Positions 7,417 through 18,572 are shown, counted from the stretch's first letter. The stretch is DNA of 64,000 nt from JACDBE01 sp963714055 (GCA_963714055.1 OY970227.1:310001-374000); one strand, 5' to 3'. The notes: a model not told the origin generated them from the letters alone. Program-made: numbers and translations.

Positions 7417-8616
7417 ATGTTCGATACACCGTCAGACAGCGCCGATACCCGCACCACTGCGGCCCGGATCGAGGCCTGGGAGCAGCAACTGGTCGGGTTG
7501 GAAGCCGAGATCACCCAACGCCGCGCCGCCCAGGTCGAGTTGCTCCGCAAGCTGGACCGCCACCAGGTGGACGCCGGGGCGGGGATGCGCACCATGGGTG
7601 ACTGGGTATCCGCCCACCTCGACGTGTCCTCCCAGACCGCCAACCGGCTGTGGCAACTGGCCAGAGCCGGCAACGAGCGGATCGACACCCTGATGGCCGA
7701 CGGTCGCTGCGGCCTGGACCGTGCCGCGGTGCTGGTCAAGCTCCACGCCGCCGGGGTGAACGAGGACCAGCTGGGTGACCCCACCGCCATCCGGGTTCTC
7801 GCTGGGACGGTTGTACGGGTTGCTCGAGCGGGTCCGGTCCTTCACCCACCATGACGAACGGAATGCGTTCGAGCACCGGTACCTGGTGATCCAACCCTCC
7901 CTCGACGACGCCGCCTACAAACTATGGGGACTCCTCCCCGGCGTCGACGGGCACGTCATCGCCGCCGCCTTGCGACAAACGAGAGACCGAACTCCCCGTC
8001 CTCCCCGGTGAAGGGAACGGTCAGGGGCAACGCCGCGCCGACGCCCTCACCGCCATCTGCCTCGACACCCTCACCGGCACACCGATCGACACCGGTGACG
8101 GTGACCAGACCCGGGCGGTCACCGTCGCCGAGGTGTTCGTCGACGCCGGCCTCGCCACCCAGCGACGGTGGCGAAACCGGTGCCACCCTGCCGTCGGGGG
8201 TCAAGGCCGGTCCCAACACCCTCGCCGAGATCCTGTGCGGCGGCAAGGTCCGGGTCATCGCCACCGACGGGCTCCACCCCATCGCCTACACCGACCGCAC
8301 CGACACCATCCCCCCGGTCATACGCCGCTTCGTGCAATGGCGGGACATGGGTCAATGCTCCATTGCCGGCTGTCACAGCCGCTACCGGATCCAACCCCAC
8401 CACATCAAAGAACGACACCAAGGCGGCGACCACGACCCGGACAACCTGGTCAGCCTCTGCTGGTACCACCACCACGTCGCCATCCACCAACTCGGCTACA
8501 CCATCGACCCCGACACACCCACCCACCGACGACGACTGCTCTCCCCCCGCCAACCCACCGGGCCACCCCTACGCGACCACTACCCGCACCTAGCGACCAT
8601 CGCCACAGCCGCATAG
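7417..8616 (+). pseudogene. DUF222-HNH endonuclease (13E12 family), frameshifted
   Basis: The 13E12/DUF222 proteins carry an N-terminal helical domain and a C-terminal HNH nuclease and are multicopy in actinobacteria. The N-terminal part (7417 to about 7800) reads in one frame, the middle continues in the second frame (about 7790-7990, ...LDDAAYKLWGLLPGVDGHVI), then in the third (about 7990-8170, RRADALTAICLDTL), then back in the first, which encodes the HNH end: CSIAGC, QPHHIKER, DNLVSLCWYHH. Three successive shifts in the same direction make about 400 residues in all. Given similar shifts in essential genes nearby, sequence error is as likely as decay. Confidence 0.85.
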
Positions 8617-8745
8617 CCGAGGTCGAGCCCCGGTCGACCGATCCCGGAGCCCAGGCAGGTCGACCTGAAGCGAAATGGGTTGTTCACCCGATGCGGAGCC
8701 CGACCGTCCGCTGCATCGTGGCCGGGTCGAGCGTGGGAGGACGCA

Positions 8746-9204
8746 ATGATCGAGATCGGGTTCCAACGACAGACTTCCGTTCCGCCGGATGTGGTCCTGG
8801 CGGCGGCGATCGACTTCTCGGACCGACGCCCGGATACCTGGACGATGCTCGACCCCGAGACATACCGAGTCCATGAGGTTGGTGCTGCGTCGGCGGACGT
8901 CACCGAGGGCACTGCGGTGATGGGCGGCATCTGGGCGCGGGAAGAGTACGACTGGTCGCTCCCGGGCACCGTGCGGGCGGTCGTCCGGGAGTCCAACGTC
9001 TTCGCCCCGGGGAGCAGCTGGGAGCTGACCGTCGAAGCCCTGCCCGGCGGCGGCTCCGGCGTCTCATGGCTGGCGCGGCGCCGGGGCGCCGGCTTCAAGG
9101 GCCGGCTGCTGACGACGATGCTGCGGTTCCGCGGCGAGAAGATGCTGGCCGGATACCTCGAGGAGACGCTGGCACGTCTCGAGGGGTCGGCAGCGGTCGA
9201 ATGA
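8746..9204 (+). CDS. SRPBCC (polyketide cyclase-like) protein
   Basis: 152 residues with the START/Bet v1-like pattern: an opening strand (EIGFQRQTSVPP), an early W/P-containing helix, antiparallel strands and a long C-terminal helix. This fold binds hydrophobic ligands; no substrate can be named. Start ATG 8746 is supported by GGGAGG six bases upstream; the longer in-frame ORF is rejected. It lies alone between the HNH relic and a convergent hydrolase gene. Confidence 0.65.
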   Translation: MIEIGFQRQTSVPPDVVLAAAIDFSDRRPDTWTMLDPETYRVHEVGAASADVTEGTAVMGGIWAREEYDWSLPGTVRAVVRESNVFAPGSSWELTVEALPGGGSGVSWLARRRGAGFKGRLLTTMLRFRGEKMLAGYLEETLARLEGSAAVE

Positions 9205-9321
9205 CGGGGGGCCGGCTGGGCGGCCGGCGAGTCCGGCGGCCTTCTGTCTATCCAGCCTCAGCAGGTGCGAACGGTGCACCCGGTGGTCGTTGTCGTGGAA
9301 CTTGCCATGGGCGAGGAGATA

Positions 9322-9891
9322 TCAGCCGACATTTCGATAGGAGTCGAAGGTGAGGTCGGCGGTATCTACTACCGCCGCCGTCCGACCCGGCGCCGAATGC
9401 CCCGACCAGTACATGTTGGTGTGCGAGATCACCTTGTCGGGGCTGGGGGCGCCCCACTCCGAGAGGTCCTCAGTGGTGTGCGCATCGCCGACCAGGATGG
9501 TGTCGTAGCCGCGGGCGATCGCACCGTGCAGCGTCGAACGAACGCACTCGTCGGTTTGGGCGCCGGTGACGACGAGTCGGCCGACCCGGCGCGCAGCCAG
9601 CTCCGACTCGAGGTCGGTGTCCTCGAACGAGTCGCCGTACCGCTTGTGGACGATCGGTTCCGACCCGGTCTGCCGGAGCTCCTCGACGTACTGCCACTCC
9701 TCGCTACCCACCGGCAGGTTGTCGGAGGAGTGCTGGACCCAGATCACGGGGACGTTCGCCGCCCGTGCCTTGTCGACGACATCCCTGATGTTGCCGACCA
9801 CCTCGTCGCGCTGATGCGTTTCGGCGACGACGCCCTTCTGCACGTCGATGACGAGGAGGGCCGTATTGGGGCGGTTCGAGAACGTGCTCAC
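9322..9891 (-). CDS. Isochorismatase-family cysteine hydrolase
   Basis: 189 residues. Shows the family catalytic triad: Asp in LLVIDVQKG (about residue 16), a middle Lys (HKRYGDSF region) and the nucleophile Cys in VTGAQTDECVRST (about residue 116). Family members hydrolyse amides such as nicotinamide, N-carbamoylsarcosine or small carbamates, and the sequence does not settle which. No operon partners: the neighbouring genes are divergent or convergent. Confidence 0.85.
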   Translation of the reverse strand: MSTFSNRPNTALLVIDVQKGVVAETHQRDEVVGNIRDVVDKARAANVPVIWVQHSSDNLPVGSEEWQYVEELRQTGSEPIVHKRYGDSFEDTDLESELAARRVGRLVVTGAQTDECVRSTLHGAIARGYDTILVGDAHTTEDLSEWGAPSPDKVISHTNMYWSGHSAPGRTAAVVDTADLTFDSYRNVG

Positions 9892-9996
9892 GCCAGACTC
9901 CCGGGTCGGGCCACCAGCCTAATAAGGGCCCGCTCCATCCCGGTTTCTGGCGTGGCTCGGTAGGGAAGAGTGAGAGAGCCAGCCTGGGAGGTTTCG

Positions 9997-10128
9997 ATGA
10001 CACGAACTCTGATCGCCCTGCTGCTGGCTGCCGTCCTCATGCTCGGTGGGTGCAGCTACGCCGACGACGGTGGCAACACCGGCGGTGGCTACGGCGCCGC
10101 CGGTGAGACGAGTGTCGCTATCCAGTAA
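9997..10128 (+). CDS. Very short secreted lipoprotein
   Basis: 43 residues. A signal peptide (MTRTLIALLLAAVLMLGGC) with lipobox LGGC is followed by only about 25 mature residues rich in Gly, Asp and Tyr. GGGAGG sits six bases before the ATG. The strong signal and ribosome site argue for a real gene despite the size; a longer ancestral gene cut by a frameshift cannot be excluded. Function unknown. Confidence 0.6.
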   Translation: MTRTLIALLLAAVLMLGGCSYADDGGNTGGGYGAAGETSVAIQ

Positions 10129-10314
10129 CGAGGCGTCGAGGTCGGGGGGCTCGGCTTGCCGTCGTCCCTGGGTGGTCAATCACACGCACGATGACGCCAC
10201 CCAGGGCGACGGTCGCCGTGCGGGCGCTCCGAGCCACCGGGAACAAAGGGGCACTGGTGAGCTGTCACCAGGCTTACCGAGGTCGGTGCGATCGCCGGGG
10301 CAGTGCACACTTGG

Positions 10315-10864
10315 TCACTCGGCTTCGAGCACCATTCTCGCCAGTGTCTCGGCAGCGGCCACGCCGACCTCCGTGTCGTCGCCCAGCGCGTCCACGGCCA
10401 CGTCGAACGGTGCAGCGGCGCACACCGCGATCTGGGCTGTGGCCTCACCGTCGGTCCGCAGGTAGGCCTCGGCATCGAGGGTGGTGACCGGCTCGGTGTA
10501 TCCAGTGCCCGTCGCCCAGGCCTCGTTGCACACCCCGGGCATCAGCGTAAAGAACACGACCACGGGCAGGCCGCCCCCATCAGCAGGCTGGTAGTAGCAG
10601 GTCTCGTCGGTTTTCTCGACCGTGACGCCCAACACCTCTCCGACCTGCTCGGCGCTCAGCGGGCAATCGAATAGCGCCCTCAACTGCCCCGTCTCCAGCA
10701 TCACCCCCCGCACTCGTCCCGACGCCCGTTCCATCCGATGCCTCCGGAAGGCCCTCCCCCGTGGGATCCGGACTCGCAGTGGAATCCCCGCCGCAACCAG
10801 CCAGGGTGACCGCCACGAGAGCCACCACACCCAGCAATCGACACTTCGTGTTTATTGACTTCAA
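10315..10864 (-). CDS. Lipoprotein, DUF3558-like, one frameshift
   Basis: The TTG start at 10864 is preceded by GGAGGAAG. The first part encodes a lipoprotein signal ending VTLAGC and a Ser/Thr/Pro/Gly-rich linker; around 10690-10740 the frame changes and the rest continues as MLETGQLRALFDCPLS through TCYYQPADG to the stop at 10315. A signal-linker-domain layout with two or more cysteines resembles actinobacterial DUF3558-type lipoproteins. The total length is one base over a multiple of three, consistent with a single insertion. Function unknown. Confidence 0.65.
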
Positions 10865-11016
10865 TCGTCTTCCTCCATCCAGCCGGTCAATGGTTCCTCG
10901 AGGAGTGAGGGTCTCGTCGAACTCAGAACCTCAGGTTGCACGTTGCGACGAGCTGGAGCGTGGCTTCGAGGTCCATGTCGCATCCGGAGGCTCTGGCTTT
11001 CTCGTATCGAGTCGAG

Positions 11017-11101
11017 TGTCGGAGAGAGGACTCGAACCTCCACGAGCGATTAGCTCACCAGGCCCTCAACCTGGCGCGTCTACCAATTCCGCCACTCCGA
11101 C
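11017..11101 (-). tRNA. tRNA-Leu (anticodon GAG)
   Basis: An 85-nt cloverleaf on the minus strand. Acceptor GTCGGAG pairs with CTCCGAC and is followed by discriminator A; D stem GCG/CGC; anticodon stem CCAGG/CCTGG with loop TTGAGGG; long variable arm GAGC/GCTC as required for a class II tRNA; T arm with TTCGAGT. CCA is not encoded. Confidence 0.96.
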
Positions 11102-11127
11102 GTGGGGGACGAATCATACCGGGGCGG

Positions 11128-11538
11128 TCACAGGTAGAACCGGGCCAGGCAGGTGGCGACACACGCCGGGCGCTCGCTCCCTTCCAGCTCGATGGTGACC
11201 TCGGCGGTGGTCTGCACCCCTCCGGCGACCTCGGCGACCTCCTCGAGCACGGCGTGCGCCCGGACACGCGAGCCGGTCGGTACCGGGGTGATGAACCGCA
11301 CCCGGTCGAGCCCGTAGTTGACCGCCATCCGCGCCGGGAGGTCCACCCGTGGGGCGATCGCCGGGATCAGCGAGAGCAGGAGGAACCCGTGGGCGATGGT
11401 GGAACCGAACGGTCCTGCCGCCGCCTTCTCGTCGTCGACATGGATCCATTGGTGGTCGTCGGTGGCGTCGGCGAAGGCGTCGATCCGCTCTTGGGTGATC
11501 GTCGTCCACTCCCCGACCCCGATGGAGGACCCGACCAT
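11128..11538 (-). CDS. MaoC-type (R)-enoyl-CoA hydratase
   Basis: 136-residue hot-dog protein. Residues ATDDHQWIHVDDEKA carry the hydratase-2 Asp and His (the usual GDxNPxH motif in the DDHQWIH form), followed by FGSTIAHGFLLLSL, both hallmarks of MaoC dehydratases that hydrate trans-2-enoyl-CoA. Full length for a stand-alone enzyme. It is not next to other lipid genes, so its pathway is unknown. Confidence 0.88.
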   Translation of the reverse strand: MVGSSIGVGEWTTITQERIDAFADATDDHQWIHVDDEKAAAGPFGSTIAHGFLLLSLIPAIAPRVDLPARMAVNYGLDRVRFITPVPTGSRVRAHAVLEEVAEVAGGVQTTAEVTIELEGSERPACVATCLARFYL

Positions 11539-11575
11539 GGACCGCGAAGGTCGTCGATGGACACGTTCCCTCCGG

Positions 11576-12092
11576 TCAGGTGGCGGCGCGACCTCGACGG
11601 TACAGGTCCGAGGGCGGCACCTTCTCGGGGGGACGGGCGGCGCCCATCACGAGGTCCGGCGCCCACACCGTCATCCCTTCCCTGATCCTGTCGTACTCCT
11701 TGCGGCTCTCCGACTGGTTGCACAAGAGGTAGTTGCGTCTGCCCACCTTGGCGATCAGGGGCCCGACCCCGATGTGGTCCGGGTTGCGGCTCCGCAGGTT
11801 GGCGAACATCGAGCCTCGGGCACGGCGAAGCACCAGGATGTCGTCCCATGGGATCACGTGGCGGCGGAGGGCGCACACCCGGGTGACCCCGTCGGCGGCG
11901 AAGACGGCGTGGCGGGGCATGTCGAAGAGCGCCGCCCCGGCTAGCACCAAGGCCAGAACACCGAGCACGGCGATGATCGGGGTCACCCGGTAGGCCCGGG
12001 TGTAGCCGAGCAAGGTCGCCGCCACCAGGAGGCCGGGGGCGAGGGCTGCAGAGGCCAGGCCCCGCATCGATGAGTAGATGCGTACCGGCGGC

Positions 12093-12103
<11 letters not shown>
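11576..12103 (-). CDS. Two-pass membrane protein with PH-like C-terminal domain
   Basis: About 175 residues from GTG 12103. Two hydrophobic segments (about residues 13-30 and 38-60) precede a soluble region with FAADGVTRVCALRRHVIPWDDI, the strand-turn-W pattern of bacterial PH/DUF304-like domains. The start overlaps the end of the ABC transporter ATPase gene by 11 bases, so it may be co-transcribed with it, but a transport role is only a guess. Confidence 0.55.
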
Positions 12104-13135
<1,032 letters not shown>

Positions 13136-13139
<4 letters not shown>

Positions 13140-14137
13140 GCCCTGATACCCGCCCGGGCGTCCTCGACCTTGTCGATGTGGTAGCACCGCGAGCTGTGCT
13201 GGTCACCGTTGACCGAGATCAGCTCCGGCTCCGCTTCCTCGCAGATGTCGGAGGCGAACACGCACCGGGGCCGGAACGGGCACCCCTGGGGAAGCCGGAG
13301 CAAGTTGGGCGGCGACCCGGGAATCGGGGTCAGCTTCTCGGCGGTACGGGAAGTCAGGATCGGGACCGAGCCGAGCAGCCCCAGGGTGTACGGGTTGCTG
13401 GTCTTGTAGAAGATGTCGTCGATACCGCCGGACTCGAACACGGCGCCGGCGTACATCACGTTGACCCGGTCGGCCAGCCCGGCGACCACCCCGAGGTCGT
13501 GGGTGATCAGCACCATGGCGGCACCGGTGACCGCCTGCGCCTTCCGGATCACCTGGAGCACCTGGGCCTGGATGGTGACATCGAGGGCGGTGGTCGGCTC
13601 GTCGGCGATGAGCAGCTTGGGCTCGTTGGCCATGGCCATGGCGATCATGGCGCGCTGCCGCATCCCGCCCGAGTACTCGTGGGGATACAGCTTGATCCGC
13701 CGCCTCGGGTCGGGGATCCCCACCAGGGCGAGCAGCTCGGTGGCGCGGTCCACCGCCTCCTTCTTGGTGACATCGTTGTGCAGCGTGATCGCCTCGACGA
13801 TCTGGTCGCCAACGGTGAACACCGGGTTCATCGCCGTCATCGGGTCCTGGAAGATCATGGCGATGTCCTTGCCGCGGATCTTGCGCAAGTCCTTCGGCTC
13901 GGCGCCGATCAACTCCTTTCCGTCGAAGGTGACACTCCCGGTGACGACGGCGGACTTGGGAAGCAGCCCCATGATGGCCAGCGATGTCACCGACTTCCCC
14001 GACCCCGACTCACCCACCACGGCCAGAACCTCGCCGGGACGCACTTCGAAGCTGGTCCCGCGGACCGCGGTGACGTCGCCCTCGTCACCGCGGAAGGTGA
14101 CCGACAGGTCCCTGACCGCCAGGACCGGATCGGTCAA
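13136..14137 (-). CDS. Peptide ABC importer ATPase, OppD/DppD type
   Basis: 333 residues. Walker A GESGSGKS, signature YSGGMRQRAMIAMAM, Walker B KLLIADEPTTALDVT and the C-terminal GCPFRPRCVFASDIC cysteine motif of the OppD family. Together with the OppF-like subunit it forms the heterodimeric ATPase. ATGA overlaps both the upstream permease gene and the downstream ATPase gene, so the four proteins are made from one message. Confidence 0.93.
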
Positions 14138-15069
14138 TGCCCCCTCCGAGCCGTGGGATCGAGGGCGTCCCGCATGGCGTCACCGAGGAAGTTGGTGCAC
14201 AGCGTGATCATCACCACGAAGAATCCGGGGATGAGGATCTTGGTCGGGTCGGAGTCGATGGCGCCCCGGTAGTCCTGGATGATGTTGCCCAGGCTGGGGA
14301 TCGGGGGGCGCACCCCGAGCCCGAGGAACGACAGGGTCGACTCGATGACGATGGCCGCTCCGACCGCCAGGGTGGCGTTGACGATGATCGGGCCGAACGT
14401 GTTCGGGATGATGTGACGGAACATGATCCGCCCGGGCTTGGCCCCGGCGGCCACCGCCGCCTGGACGAACTCCTGCTCCTTGAACTGGATGAACAGCCCG
14501 CGGACGACACGGGCGATGACCGGCCACGAGAGGAGGGCGAGGAGGATCGCCGTGCTGTAGACCCCGCCGCCCCACTTCACCGCCACCACCAACAGCACCA
14601 GGAGGCCGGGGACGATGAGGAACAGGTTGGTCAACGAGGACAGCAGGTTGTCGATCCAGCCGCCGAAGAACCCGGCGATGGCTCCGATGATGGTGCCGAT
14701 GATCGTGGTGAGCAGCGCAACGGTGATGGCGATGGTCATCGAGATCTGGCCCCCGGTGAACACCCGGACCATGAGGTCGCGCCCGATCTGGTCGGTGCCG
14801 AACGGATGGGTGAGCGACGGGCCCTGGTTCGGTAGGCCGGCGAGCACCTGGTCGTAGGTGAACGGCGACAGCCACGGGCCCACCCAGAAGGCGAGGGTGA
14901 GCAGGACGAGGAGGATGAGCGACACCACCGCCACCGGGTGCTTCCTGAACCGGTCCCAGGTCTGCTTCCTCATGCTGCGCGCCTCGACGTCCAATCCCTC
15001 GGCTTCGACGAGGATCGGGTCGAACCCGGCGACGATCTCCACCTGCTCGTGGGAACCGAGGTCAGTCAT
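14134..15069 (-). CDS. Peptide ABC importer permease, OppC/DppC type
   Basis: 311 residues. An N-terminal cytoplasmic stretch and first membrane helix (about 45-70) are followed by five further helices; the EAA coupling loop reads QAAVAAGAKPGRIMFRHIIPN, as in OppC/DppC. A late GDAMRDALDPTAR is also characteristic. Overlaps the OppB-like gene by 8 bases and the OppD-like gene by 4. Confidence 0.93.
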   Translation of the reverse strand: MTDLGSHEQVEIVAGFDPILVEAEGLDVEARSMRKQTWDRFRKHPVAVVSLILLVLLTLAFWVGPWLSPFTYDQVLAGLPNQGPSLTHPFGTDQIGRDLMVRVFTGGQISMTIAITVALLTTIIGTIIGAIAGFFGGWIDNLLSSLTNLFLIVPGLLVLLVVAVKWGGGVYSTAILLALLSWPVIARVVRGLFIQFKEQEFVQAAVAAGAKPGRIMFRHIIPNTFGPIIVNATLAVGAAIVIESTLSFLGLGVRPPIPSLGNIIQDYRGAIDSDPTKILIPGFFVVMITLCTNFLGDAMRDALDPTARRGH

Positions 15070-16027
15070 AGCGCACCCTTGGATCGAGGACTCCGTACAT
15101 GACGTCGGCGACCAGGTTGAACAGGATGGTGATCACCGCGGTGAACACCATGATCGCCATCACCGGGTCGAGGTCGAATCCCTGCAGCGATTGGAGGAAG
15201 TAGCTGCCGATGCCCGGCCAGGCGAACACGGTCTCGGTGATCACCGACCCGGACAGCAGGATGGCGAAGTCGAGTGCCCAGATGGTCACCAGCGGGATGA
15301 GGGCGTTGCGCAGGGCGTGGTGGAGGATCACCCTGCGCTCGGGCACCCCCTTGGCCCGGGCGGTGCGGGTGTACTCGGAGTTGATCACCTCGAGCATCGA
15401 CGCCCTGCCGAACCGGCTCTCCCCGGCGACGCTGACCAGCATCAGGGTGACGACCGGGAGGGTCAGCGACCGTAACAGGTCGATGAAGTTGGCATTGTGG
15501 TACCCGGTGACATAGAACGGTGTGTTGCCCGTCCATTGCTGCCACCACACCCCCCAGAAGACCTGGAGCAGTAGGCCGAAGAAGAAGGTCGGCATCGAGA
15601 TACCGACGAAGGAGAACGCGGTGAGCGCGTTGTCCCCGAACGAGTACTGCCTGACCGCCGAGTAGACCCCGAGGGCGACGGCGATCAACGCGGTGAGGAT
15701 GAAGGCCGGTGTCGCCAGCATGATGGTTTTCGGTAACCGCTCGGAGAGGACCTCGGTCACCGGCCGGAACCCGTCGCGCACCGAGGTCCCCAGGTCGCCT
15801 TGGAGGGCGTCACCCAGCCAGCCGATGTAGCGCTGCGGGATGGTCTTGTCGAGCTCGTACATCTCGGTGATCCGCTGCTCGAACTCGGCGCCGCACCTGG
15901 TCGGCGGGCAGGTGGCGAGCAACAACTCGGGGTCCGACGAGATCGACGTCAGGTAGAAGACGACCATGGTGCCGACGAAGAGCAGGATGACCGACGAGAA
16001 GAGTCGGCGGACCGTGTAGGCGACCAT
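15062..16027 (-). CDS. Peptide ABC importer permease, OppB/DppB type
   Basis: 321 residues from ATG 16027. Starts with MVAYTVRRLFSS and the first transmembrane helix as usual for OppB, and ends in MYGVLDPRVRYD. The coupling loop is YTRTARAKGVPERRVILHHALRN. An in-frame upstream ORF extension is rejected because it would run through the promoter and leader. A GAGGGGGC-type ribosome site precedes the ATG. First gene of the permease/ATPase operon, read from the promoter at 16066-16071. Confidence 0.93.
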   Translation of the reverse strand: MVAYTVRRLFSSVILLFVGTMVVFYLTSISSDPELLLATCPPTRCGAEFEQRITEMYELDKTIPQRYIGWLGDALQGDLGTSVRDGFRPVTEVLSERLPKTIMLATPAFILTALIAVALGVYSAVRQYSFGDNALTAFSFVGISMPTFFFGLLLQVFWGVWWQQWTGNTPFYVTGYHNANFIDLLRSLTLPVVTLMLVSVAGESRFGRASMLEVINSEYTRTARAKGVPERRVILHHALRNALIPLVTIWALDFAILLSGSVITETVFAWPGIGSYFLQSLQGFDLDPVMAIMVFTAVITILFNLVADVMYGVLDPRVRYD

Positions 16028-16329
16028 CAGCAGCCCCCTCGGTGATGTTGCGGCATCCTCAAGGGAATATACCAACCCGGGTCGACTTCTGCTGGTGACC
16101 GGGATCCGCCCGCCTTCGGCGAACCCGACCGAAAAGAGGCTACGCCGTCAGGCGGAGACTCGGCGATGGGGGCTGGGGGTTCCCCATCGCACCTATTGGT
16201 ACAGGCCCGCCTGCAGGGCGGGCACCCAGGAGAGTGGCGTCGAGCCCGAATGGGGTTCGAAAGCCGCTCGACCGCCCGGCGAAGCCGGACGATCAGACGT
16301 GAGGCTCCAGCCGAAGAGCCATGAACAGT
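16028..16329 (-). promoter_or_regulatory. Structured intergenic leader before the permease operon
   Basis: About 300 bases without a gene. In the transcript direction it holds a GCCCGCC/GGCGGGC hairpin (16205-16223), a 9-bp GCGATGGGG/CCCCATCGC hairpin (16163-16190) and then the promoter of the permease genes. No known riboswitch consensus was recognised. The hairpins may be termination or processing signals for read-through from the binding-protein gene. Confidence 0.45.
16066..16071 (-). promoter_or_regulatory. Extended -10 promoter of the permease operon
   Basis: Minus-strand TATATT preceded by TGG gives an extended -10 element (TGnTATATT). It is 39 bases upstream of the ATG at 16027. No -35 box is obvious, as expected when the extended motif is present. 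Confidence 0.5.
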
Positions 16330-16359
16330 GAGAGGGGGCCCGTTGCCGGGCCCCCTCTC
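16330..16359 (-). terminator. Hairpin terminator after the binding-protein gene
   Basis: GAGAGGGGGCCCG and CGGGCCCCCTCTC form a perfect 13-bp stem with a 4-base loop, 27 bases after the stop at 16386. There is no U tract, as often in actinobacteria. It would separate high expression of the binding protein from lower expression of the membrane subunits. Confidence 0.7.
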
Positions 16360-16385
16360 GGTCGTTTCGGTTCGCCGCCCTGGGA

Positions 16386-18274
16386 TCAGGGAACGAGGGC
16401 GAAGTCGACCACGTTGACGAGCGGGCCGGCGCTGTTGGCGTCCGGCGAGACCGCCCCGGCCGAAAGGGCCGTGTTGCTGTACGCGTAGAACGACGGCTTC
16501 TGGGTCAGCGGAAGGACGATGAGCCCATCGCCGTCCGGACCGAGCGTCGTCACGAACTCGTCGAGCTCGTTGTAGCAGGTGGCTGCCTCCGCCTCGTCGA
16601 CGATGAGGTCGCACTCGTCGGCCTTGGCGTCGAAGCCGGGGCTTGCGTACCCGTACGGGTTGTTACCGGAGTCGGTGCGGAACGAGAACGATCCGCTCCC
16701 CGGCCACGGGCCACCCACCCAGGCGAACTGGGTGAGCTCCCACACGGTCGGATCGCCACCGAACGGGATGGAGAAGTACTCCGAACCCGGCAGGTTCTCG
16801 ATCACGATCTCGATGCCGGCCTCCAGCATCTGCGCCTGGATGAGCTGCTGCTGCAGCTCGCGCAGCTGGTTGCCACCGGTCGTGCCGACCCGCAGCGACA
16901 GGCGCCCGTCGGTCGGGTGCTCGTAGATGCCGTCGGCTCCTTCGACGTAGCCGGCGCCCTCGAGCAGGGCCCGAGCCGCCTCGACGTCTCCGGTGCCGTA
17001 GCCGGCCTCGCCCTGATGGTCGACGTACGCAGGCTGGTTGGACATCCAGAAGGCGTTGCCCAGGCCGGCGGTCGGCAGCAGGTCGCCGAACAGCGGCGTG
17101 TACAGCGTCTCCACCACCTGCGCCTTGTTGAGGGCGTGGGCCAGGGCCTCACGCACCTCCACCTTGGCGAGGTGGACGTTGAGGATGTTCATGCCCCAGT
17201 GCTCCCACACCGGGCCCGCCAGCGGGTCCACCGTGAAGTTGGGGTCTTCCGCCAACTCGGTGAACTGCTGCTGCGGCTGGGTGAAGATGACGTGGGCCTG
17301 ACCCGACTTCAGGGCGTTGACCTGGGCGTCGGTGTCGGTCACGAACTGCATGTCGACGCCGGCAACACAGGCGATGCCCTTGTTGACGGTATCCGGGCTG
17401 TTCGACCCGTTGTAGTTGTCGTTGCGCAGCATGTGGATGGCCACGCCACGCTCCCAGCTGTCGAACACCATCGGGCCCGAGGACGGGATCGCATCGCCGC
17501 TCGCCAGGGTCCACTCGCGCAGCGCTTCGTTGACCTCGGCCGCGGCAGTTGCCGGGTCGGCATCGAAGACATGGCTCGGGTAGACCTCGGAGAACAGGGC
17601 CTTCCAACCGCCGAAGAACGCGCTCCAGGTGATCGAGAACTCGGTCGGCGACGTCACCTCGAAAGCGGTGATGGTGTCGTAGCCGGTCCGGTCGCCGATC
17701 AGGTAGATGAAGTCGCTCTCCGGGTCGGTGTCGGTGTCCTGGTCGTCTGGCGTGGTGTCCGGCCCGGTCGCCATGAAGGCGTCGAAGGTGAACTTCACGT
17801 CGTCGGCGGTCAGGTCGTCGCCATCGGACCACACCAGGCCGTCACGCAGCACGAAGGTGCCGGTGAAGGTCCCGTCGCCGTTGTCGGTCATCACGGCCTC
17901 CTCAGCCAGCAACTCCGGGAAGAAGGTGGTGGCGCCGGTGATGCCGTACAGACCGTCGAGCAACGGTTGGCGTGCCCACGCGGTGGCGGTCAGGTTGTTG
18001 GCCGGGTCGTCCAGGTGCAGGTCAGGCGGCTCCTGCTCGTGCGCCCAGATGAGGGTGCCCTCACCGCGCCGGCGCAATAGTCGTCGCCTGCTGCAGTGGT
18101 GGTACCCGGTGCCCCGGTCGTGTCGGACGGGGCGGCGGTTGTCGCCCCTGCGTCTGCTGCCGTGGTCGTGGCCTCGTCGCCCGTGTCGTCGTCGCCACCA
18201 CAGGCAGCGACGATCAGCACGAAGGCGAGGAGAAGCACGGACCAGGCGAGCTTGCGGCTATGCCACAAGTTCAA
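16386..18274 (-). CDS. Peptide-type ABC importer solute-binding lipoprotein (frameshift)
   Basis: About 629 residues. The TTG start at 18274 has AAGGAGG eight bases upstream and encodes a lipoprotein signal ending IVAACGGDDD and a Thr/Ala linker; at about 18068 the frame shifts by one base and the mature family-5 binding protein (EGTLIWAHEQEPPDLHLDDP... to VVDFALVP) follows. It contains the usual LRDGLVWSDGDDLTADDVKFTFD and the VREALAHALNKAQVVETLY segments. A terminator and separate promoter divide it from the permease genes. The frameshift is probably a sequencing error, because the rest is intact and the transporter is complete. Confidence 0.85.
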
Positions 18275-18323
18275 GGTGTTGCCTCCTTATGAATGGAAGC
18301 ACTCCTCGACGGCTGTATCGCCG

Positions 18324-18572
18324 TCAACGCCACAGCCACGTCAACGCGAATGTGGTGACGCCGAAGGCCACGGCGACGATCACGGTGAGGCGGTCGAGGT
18401 TTCGCTCGACCACCGTCGATCCCGAATAGCTGCCGCTCATCCCCCCACCGAACATGTCGGAGACCCCGCCACCACGTCCGGCATGAAGCAGGATGAGGAA
18501 GATCAGAGCCAAGGAGACGACCGCATGCAACGCCGCAACGATTCCGGCCAGCAAGGAGTGCCCTTTCTCCAA
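18324..18572 (-). CDS. secG: Preprotein translocase subunit SecG
   Basis: Up to 82 residues with two membrane helices (about 8-30 and 60-80) joined by the Gly/Ser-rich SecG loop (GRGGGVSDMFGGGMSGS). Accessory component of the SecYEG channel. Position downstream of the glycolytic block gap-pgk-tpiA is the classic actinobacterial order, here with gpmA and a hypothetical gene between. The start is uncertain: TTG 18572 or TTG 18554; the latter has GAAAGG-like spacing. Confidence 0.88.
   Translation of the reverse strand: MEKGHSLLAGIVAALHAVVSLALIFLILLHAGRGGGVSDMFGGGMSGSYSGSTVVERNLDRLTVIVAVAFGVTTFALTWLWR

Noticed and set aside
16028..16329. Known riboswitch in the intergenic leader
   Set aside because: Hairpins present but no consensus core of a known class could be recognised by eye.
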